DNA from: CAZAQB01 sp964487155
Lineage (GTDB): Bacteria > Pseudomonadota > Gammaproteobacteria > Nitrococcales > Nitrococcaceae
Length of the DNA: 38,723 nucleotides
NCBI GenBank assembly: GCA_964487155.1
Contig: CAZAQB010000015.1
Coordinates: forward strand, 1 to 38,723
Reading direction: 5' to 3'
Below the pieces are notes generated by a model. It ran no database searches. It saw only the letters and a list, made by a program, of their open reading frames with translations, and was not told the origin of the DNA. Below, piece by piece: positions 35,177 to 38,723 of this stretch. The translations under genes were made by a program, and so were the position numbers. How positions within the stretch are numbered: the first letter of the stretch is position 1; every line of letters starts with the position of its first letter.

Positions 35177-35746
35177 ATGGCAGCCGCCGCCGATCCCGCC
35201 CAGGGCTTCCGCCTGCGCCGCGCCGCCGCCGCGCTGCACGCCGGAGCCGTCATCGCCTATCCCACCGAAGCGGTGTGGGGCCTCGGCTGCGACCCCGCCA
35301 ATGGCGCGGCGGTGCTGCGGCTGCTGGCCCTCAAGCACCGGCCGGTGGACAAGGGGCTGATCCTGATCGCCGCCGACGCCGCCCAGCTGCGAGCCTTCCT
35401 GGCCCCGGCGGCACTGCCGGAGCCGGTGGCGGCCAGCTGGCCGGGGCCCAGCACCTGGCTGCTGCCCGCCGCCGCCGACACGCCCAGCTGGCTGACCGGC
35501 GAGCACGACACCCTGGCGGTGCGCGTCACCGCCCACCCCCTGGCCGCCGCCCTGTGCCGGGCCTTCGGCGGCCCGCTGGTGTCCACCAGTGCCAACCGGG
35601 CCGGGCGGCCGCCGGCGAAGAGCGCCCTGGCGGTGCGCCGGGAGTTCGGCGACGACCTCGACCTGATCGTCAACGGCCCCCTGGGCGGCCAGGCCCGGCC
35701 CACGCCCATCCGCGACGCCCGCAGCGGCGCGTACCTGCGGCGCTAA
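35177..35746 (+). CDS. tsaC: Threonylcarbamoyl-AMP synthase TsaC/YrdC
   Basis: Makes threonylcarbamoyl-AMP from threonine, bicarbonate and ATP, the first step of the t6A37 tRNA modification. The 189 residues are the short Sua5/YrdC form, with GAVIAYPTEAVWGLGCDP, LKHRPVDKGLILIA, LAVRVTAHP and LVSTSANRAG. The frame runs on far upstream as a shadow of topA; the ATG at 35177 lies 14 nt after the topA stop and gives the family N-terminus. The stop touches the fold-back element that fills the next spacer. Confidence 0.93.
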   Translation: MAAAADPAQGFRLRRAAAALHAGAVIAYPTEAVWGLGCDPANGAAVLRLLALKHRPVDKGLILIAADAAQLRAFLAPAALPEPVAASWPGPSTWLLPAAADTPSWLTGEHDTLAVRVTAHPLAAALCRAFGGPLVSTSANRAGRPPAKSALAVRREFGDDLDLIVNGPLGGQARPTPIRDARSGAYLRR

Positions 35747-36228
35747 GGAGATTTAGCCGCGAGATGCACGCGAAATGGACGCGAATGGGGAAGAAGTTAG
35801 CCACAGATGAACACGGATGAACGCAGATGGCCATGTTTCTGGCTCAGCGGGTTAGCTGATCCAGGCTCGGCGACCCTCCTGGGCGCCGATTCGGCCCGAG
35901 GGCGGGCCTCCCACAGGGGGCTTGGCCCGGCGCGAGGGAATGACTCCTGTGGGAGCCCTCGCCGCGATTCTTCATCCGGCTGAGACCGAGATATAACGGA
36001 GGGTGCGATGCCTCCCCGTCGGCTATGCATGGCCAGGGAGGCAGCGCCTGCAGAAGGCCGCCAGCAGGCCCGAACTCGGACCGGGCGTCAGCCCGTGACT
36101 CCGGGGCTCGACGCGCCGGCGACCCGGACACCCTTTCTTCTATCCGTGTTCATCTGCGTTCATCTGTGGCCAAACTCCCCACGCCCAATTTCGAGTAGAT
36201 TTCGCGTGCATTTCGCGGCCAAATCTCC
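35747..36228. mobile_element. Fold-back element with about 80-bp inverted arms and a REP core
   Basis: The whole spacer between tsaC and manC (about 482 bp) is one palindromic structure. The left arm (35747-35830) and right arm (36141-36228) are inverted copies beginning GGAGATTT; 28 of the first 30 positions match. Both arms carry the CCACAGATGAACRCRGATG motif seen in dispersed repeats of many bacteria. The core holds an inverted pair of REP-like sequences, CTCCCACAGG (35908-35917) and CCTGTGGGAG (35946-35955), resembling Pseudomonas-type REPs. No ORF of note and no clear target duplication is seen. It lies exactly between two stop codons, where it may also end transcription from both sides. 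Confidence 0.72.
35908..35967. repeat. Inverted REP pair in the fold-back core
   Basis: Two REP-like units face each other: GGGCGGGCCTCCCACAGG on one strand and CCTGTGGGAGCCCTCGCC on the other, with perfect 10-bp outer arms 28 nt apart. This is the arrangement of a BIME. Such units are moved by RAYT transposases in other genomes; none is present here. Confidence 0.6.
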
Positions 36229-36231
36229 AAT

Positions 36232-37650
36232 TCAGGCTTTCTCGCCCGCCCGGCCGTAGACGTCGTCGTAGCGCACGATGTCGTCCTCGCCCAGGTAGGC
36301 GCCGGACTGCACCTCGATCAGCTCCAGGGGGATGACTCCGGGGTTTTCCAGGCGGTGGGTGGTGCCGAGCGGGATGTAGGTGGACTGGTCCTCGGAGAGC
36401 AGGAACTGCTCGTCGCCCCGGCTCACCAGGGCGGTGCCTCGCACCACCACCCAGTGCTCGGCCCGGTGGTGGTGCATCTGCAGCGACAGCCGCTGGCCCG
36501 GATTGACGATGATGCGCTTGACCTGGAAGCGCTCGGCGGCGGCGATGCCCTCGTAGGACCCCCACGGCCGGTAGACCCGGCGGTGGAAGTCCGACTCGGT
36601 CCGGCCCATGGCCTTCAGCCGCTCCACCACGGCCTTGACGTCCTGGACCCGGTCGCGGGAGGCCACCAGCACCGCGTCGGCGGTCTCCACCACCACCTGG
36701 CCGGTGAGGCCGAGCGCCGCCACCAGCCGGCCCTCTGAGCGCAGGTAGCAGCCGGAGCTGCCCTCCACGAGGACGTCCCCCACCAGCACGTTGCCCTCGG
36801 CGTCGGCCGGTGCGGCTTCGTAGAGACTGGCCCAGCTGCCGAGATCGCTCCAGCCGCAGTCCAGGGCCACCACCGAGGCCAGGCCGGTGTGCTCCATGAC
36901 CGCGTAGTCGATGGACTCCGACGGGCAGGCGGCGAAAGCCTCGCCATCCAGGCGCAGGAAGTCCAGATCCGCCCGGCGGCCGCCGAAGGCGCGCTCGCAG
37001 GCGGCCAGCATCTCCGGGCGCAGCCGGCCGAGCTCCTGCAGGTAGGCCTGGGCACCCAGCAGGAACATGCCGCTGTTCCACAGGTAGTCGCCGCTTGCCA
37101 GGTACTGCTCGGCGCGGGCGGCGTCGGGCTTCTCCACGAACTCCGCCACCGGGCGCACCGCCGTCTGCGGGGGCTCCACCCGGATGTAGCCGTAGCCGGT
37201 CTCAGGGTGGGAGGGCACCACGCCGAAGGTCACCAGCCGCCCGCCGGCGGCGGCCGGCAGGCCTTCGGCCACCGCGGCCTGGAAGGCGTCGGTGCGCTGG
37301 ATCAGGTGGTCCGAGGGCATCACCAGCAGCACTGCCTCCGGATCCCGGGCCAGTGCCAGCATGGCGGCCACCGCCACCGCCGGCGCCGTGTTGCGCCCGA
37401 GCGGCTCCAGCACCACGTCGGCGGCACCGGCCTCGGCCTGGCGCAGCTGCTCGGCCACCAGGAAGCGGGCGTCCTCCTGGGTGACGGCGATCAGCCCGGC
37501 GCGCTCCGGCAGGCCCACCACCCGGCGGGCGGTGGCCTGGAGCATGGTCTGCTCCCCGGCGAGCGGCAGGAACTGCTTGGGATACTTGCCCCGGGACAGG
37601 GGCCATAGGCGGGAGCCGGAGCCCCCGCACAACAGGACCGGATGCAGCAC
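36232..37650 (-). CDS. manC: Bifunctional mannose-1-phosphate guanylyltransferase / mannose-6-phosphate isomerase
   Basis: Makes GDP-mannose from mannose-1-phosphate and GTP and interconverts fructose-6-phosphate and mannose-6-phosphate. The 472 residues have the nucleotidyltransferase motif GGSGSRLWPLSRGKYPKQFL near the N-terminus, FVEKPD near 165, and a C-terminal cupin isomerase domain (PWGSYEGI, LQMHHHRAEHWVVVRG, STYIPLGTTHRLENPG). The start is a GTG at 37650 with AAAGGAGCG upstream. Homologues are named ManC, CpsB, AlgA or XanB. With the adjacent phosphomannomutase it supplies GDP-mannose for exopolysaccharide or O-antigen. Confidence 0.94.
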   Translation of the reverse strand: MLHPVLLCGGSGSRLWPLSRGKYPKQFLPLAGEQTMLQATARRVVGLPERAGLIAVTQEDARFLVAEQLRQAEAGAADVVLEPLGRNTAPAVAVAAMLALARDPEAVLLVMPSDHLIQRTDAFQAAVAEGLPAAAGGRLVTFGVVPSHPETGYGYIRVEPPQTAVRPVAEFVEKPDAARAEQYLASGDYLWNSGMFLLGAQAYLQELGRLRPEMLAACERAFGGRRADLDFLRLDGEAFAACPSESIDYAVMEHTGLASVVALDCGWSDLGSWASLYEAAPADAEGNVLVGDVLVEGSSGCYLRSEGRLVAALGLTGQVVVETADAVLVASRDRVQDVKAVVERLKAMGRTESDFHRRVYRPWGSYEGIAAAERFQVKRIIVNPGQRLSLQMHHHRAEHWVVVRGTALVSRGDEQFLLSEDQSTYIPLGTTHRLENPGVIPLELIEVQSGAYLGEDDIVRYDDVYGRAGEKA

Positions 37651-37669
37651 GAATCGCTCCTTTCAGAGG

Positions 37670-37893
37670 CTCTCATTGGACACCGCCGTAGACCCACGTT
37701 GCGAAGAAACGTGGGGGCGGCGTGGCAAACGCCAAGGTGTCAATCTCCTGGCCTGTGCCTCGCCCGAGGCGAGCTATCCATGCCAGCGCTCGCTGGCACG
37801 TTGCTCCGCAACGTGCCCTACGGCGGGCTTCGTTCGGCGCCGGGGAGATTCCACCCATCCGACGCCAGGGTTTGCGAGCTTGTAAAGGCCCTC
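37670..37893 (-). mobile_element. Diverged MITE-like element, inverted relative of 12796-13111
   Basis: This 224-bp spacer element, read on the minus strand, starts GAGGGCCTTTACAAGC, close to the end of the element at 12796-13111. Both then share the block CGAAGCCCGCCGTAGGGCA, a palindrome, the block CACCTTGGCGTTTGC, and the hairpin CCCACGTTTCTTCGCAACG followed by TGGGTCTACGGCGG. The middle differs and it is about 90 bp shorter. TCAGAG occurs just outside both ends (37663-37668, 37894-37899), a possible short remnant of a target duplication. The other end is degenerate. It abuts the phosphomannomutase stop codon and lies about 7 nt from the manC ribosome-binding site. Confidence 0.68.
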
Positions 37894-38723
37894 TCAGAGT
37901 GGTTCCAGGAACGCCAGCAGCTCGTCGGTGCGCTGGCGCATCAGCGCCGGGTCGCCCCGGGACTCCACGTTCAACCGCACCACCGGCTCGGTGTTGGAGC
38001 TGCGCAGGTTGAAGCGCCAGTGGGCGTACTCCACGCTCAGGCCGTCGACGTGCTCCACCTTGAGCGCGCCCGGGGCGTAGTGTTGCTCCACCGCCCGCAG
38101 GGCGGCGGCGGCGTCGCCCAGGCGGCGGTTGATCTCGCCGCTCGCCGGATAGCGCTCGATGCGCTCGTCCACCAGCTGCGCCAGGGTCTTGCCGCTGCGG
38201 GCCATGCGCTCAGCCACCAGCAGCCAGGGCAGCATGCCGCTGTCGCAGTAGGCGAAGTCCCGGAAGTAGTGGTGGGCGCTCATCTCGCCGCCGTAGACGG
38301 CGTCTTCCTTGCGCATGCGCTCCTTGACGAAGGCGTGGCCGGTCTTGCTCTGCACCGGCACGCCGCCGAACTGGGCGCAGACATCCAGGGTGTTCCAGGT
38401 GAGCCGGGGGTCGTGGACGATAGCCGAGCCGGGCGAGCGCTCCAGCAGCACTTCGGCGAGCAGCCCTACCAGGTAGTAGCCCTCCAGGAAGCGGCCGTTG
38501 GCGTCGAAGAAAAAGCAGCGGTCGAAGTCGCCATCCCAGGCGAGCCCCAGGTCGGCGCCACGGCTCAGCACGGCCTCGGCGGTGGCGGCCCGATTCTCCG
38601 GCAGGATGGGGTTGGGCACGCCGTTGGGAAAGTGGCCGTCGGGTTCGTGGTGCAGGCGCACGAACTCGAACGGCAGCTCCGGCGCCAGGCCGTCCACCAC
38701 TACGCCGGCGCCGCCGTTGCCGG
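37894..38723 (-). CDS. manB: Phosphomannomutase/phosphoglucomutase, C-terminal part
   Basis: Interconverts mannose-6-phosphate and mannose-1-phosphate, the step before ManC. About 275 C-terminal residues are present; the N-terminus with the phosphoserine loop lies outside the window. Seen are GNGGAG at the edge, the metal-binding loop LAWDGDFDRCFFF, GGEMSAHHYFRDF in the sugar-binding domain, and RSSNTEPVVRLNVE in the C-terminal phosphate-binding domain. Full family length is about 455. The TGA stop directly abuts the diverged MITE. AlgC-like bifunctional activity is possible. Confidence 0.92.
   Translation of the reverse strand, partial: GNGGAGVVVDGLAPELPFEFVRLHHEPDGHFPNGVPNPILPENRAATAEAVLSRGADLGLAWDGDFDRCFFFDANGRFLEGYYLVGLLAEVLLERSPGSAIVHDPRLTWNTLDVCAQFGGVPVQSKTGHAFVKERMRKEDAVYGGEMSAHHYFRDFAYCDSGMLPWLLVAERMARSGKTLAQLVDERIERYPASGEINRRLGDAAAALRAVEQHYAPGALKVEHVDGLSVEYAHWRFNLRSSNTEPVVRLNVESRGDPALMRQRTDELLAFLEPL

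Overview
The window is a GC-rich stretch of bacterial chromosome that is almost entirely protein-coding. It has the look of a gammaproteobacterium of the Ectothiorhodospirales/Chromatiales type (Alkalilimnicola, Halorhodospira, Thioalkalivibrio relatives). This placement is inferred from gene order and protein wording, not from a search. Supporting blocks are hisBHAFIE-tatABC, the block def-fmt-rsmB-DUF4390-ntrY-ntrX-trkA-trkH diverging from lysM-dprA-smg-topA-tsaC, and an AcnD-type methylcitrate operon. A 100-N scaffold gap lies inside sucB, so the sequence is a draft or metagenome scaffold. No tRNA, rRNA, CRISPR array, prophage or transposase gene was recognised.

Layout, left to right. (1) 26-5978, minus strand: acuI-like acrylyl-CoA reductase, prpB, prpC, acnD. 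Together they would take acrylyl-CoA to propionyl-CoA and propionyl-CoA through the methylcitrate cycle to pyruvate and succinate. (2) 6343-12252, minus: sucA-sucB-lpdA, a complete 2-oxoglutarate dehydrogenase operon. sucB looks broken only because of the gap; removing a 55-nt duplicated contig overlap restores an intact frame. (3) 12253-13145: the longest gene-free stretch, with a nested hairpin and a 316-bp MITE that has inverted ends and a 10-bp target duplication. (4) 13146-18234, minus: hisB-hisH-hisA-hisF-hisI-hisE-tatA-tatB-tatC, nearly all tightly packed. (5) 18417-19932: dtd, a gene-free stretch with a plus-strand terminator that no annotated gene explains, and a tryptophan-repeat protein of unknown family. 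(6) 20036-29853, minus: def, fmt, rsmB, a DUF4390 protein, ntrY, ntrX, trkA, trkH. Several junctions are 4-nt ATGA overlaps, which suggests one long transcript joining translation, a membrane two-component system and potassium uptake. The NtrX protein has lost the motifs needed for a sigma-54 activator. (7) 29978-35746, plus: LysM protein, dprA, smg, topA, tsaC. (8) 36232-38723, minus: manC and the C-terminal part of a phosphomannomutase, which together supply GDP-mannose for surface polysaccharide.

The most unusual content is intergenic. There are two related MITE-like elements in opposite orientation (12.8-13.1 kb and 37.67-37.89 kb), a 482-bp fold-back element with arms of about 80 bp and a REP pair in its core (35.75-36.23 kb), and G/A-rich hairpins around acnD. 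I found no clearly new multi-gene system. The best candidates for undescribed biology are the Trp-repeat protein, the degenerate NtrX, and the possible small RNA beside dtd.
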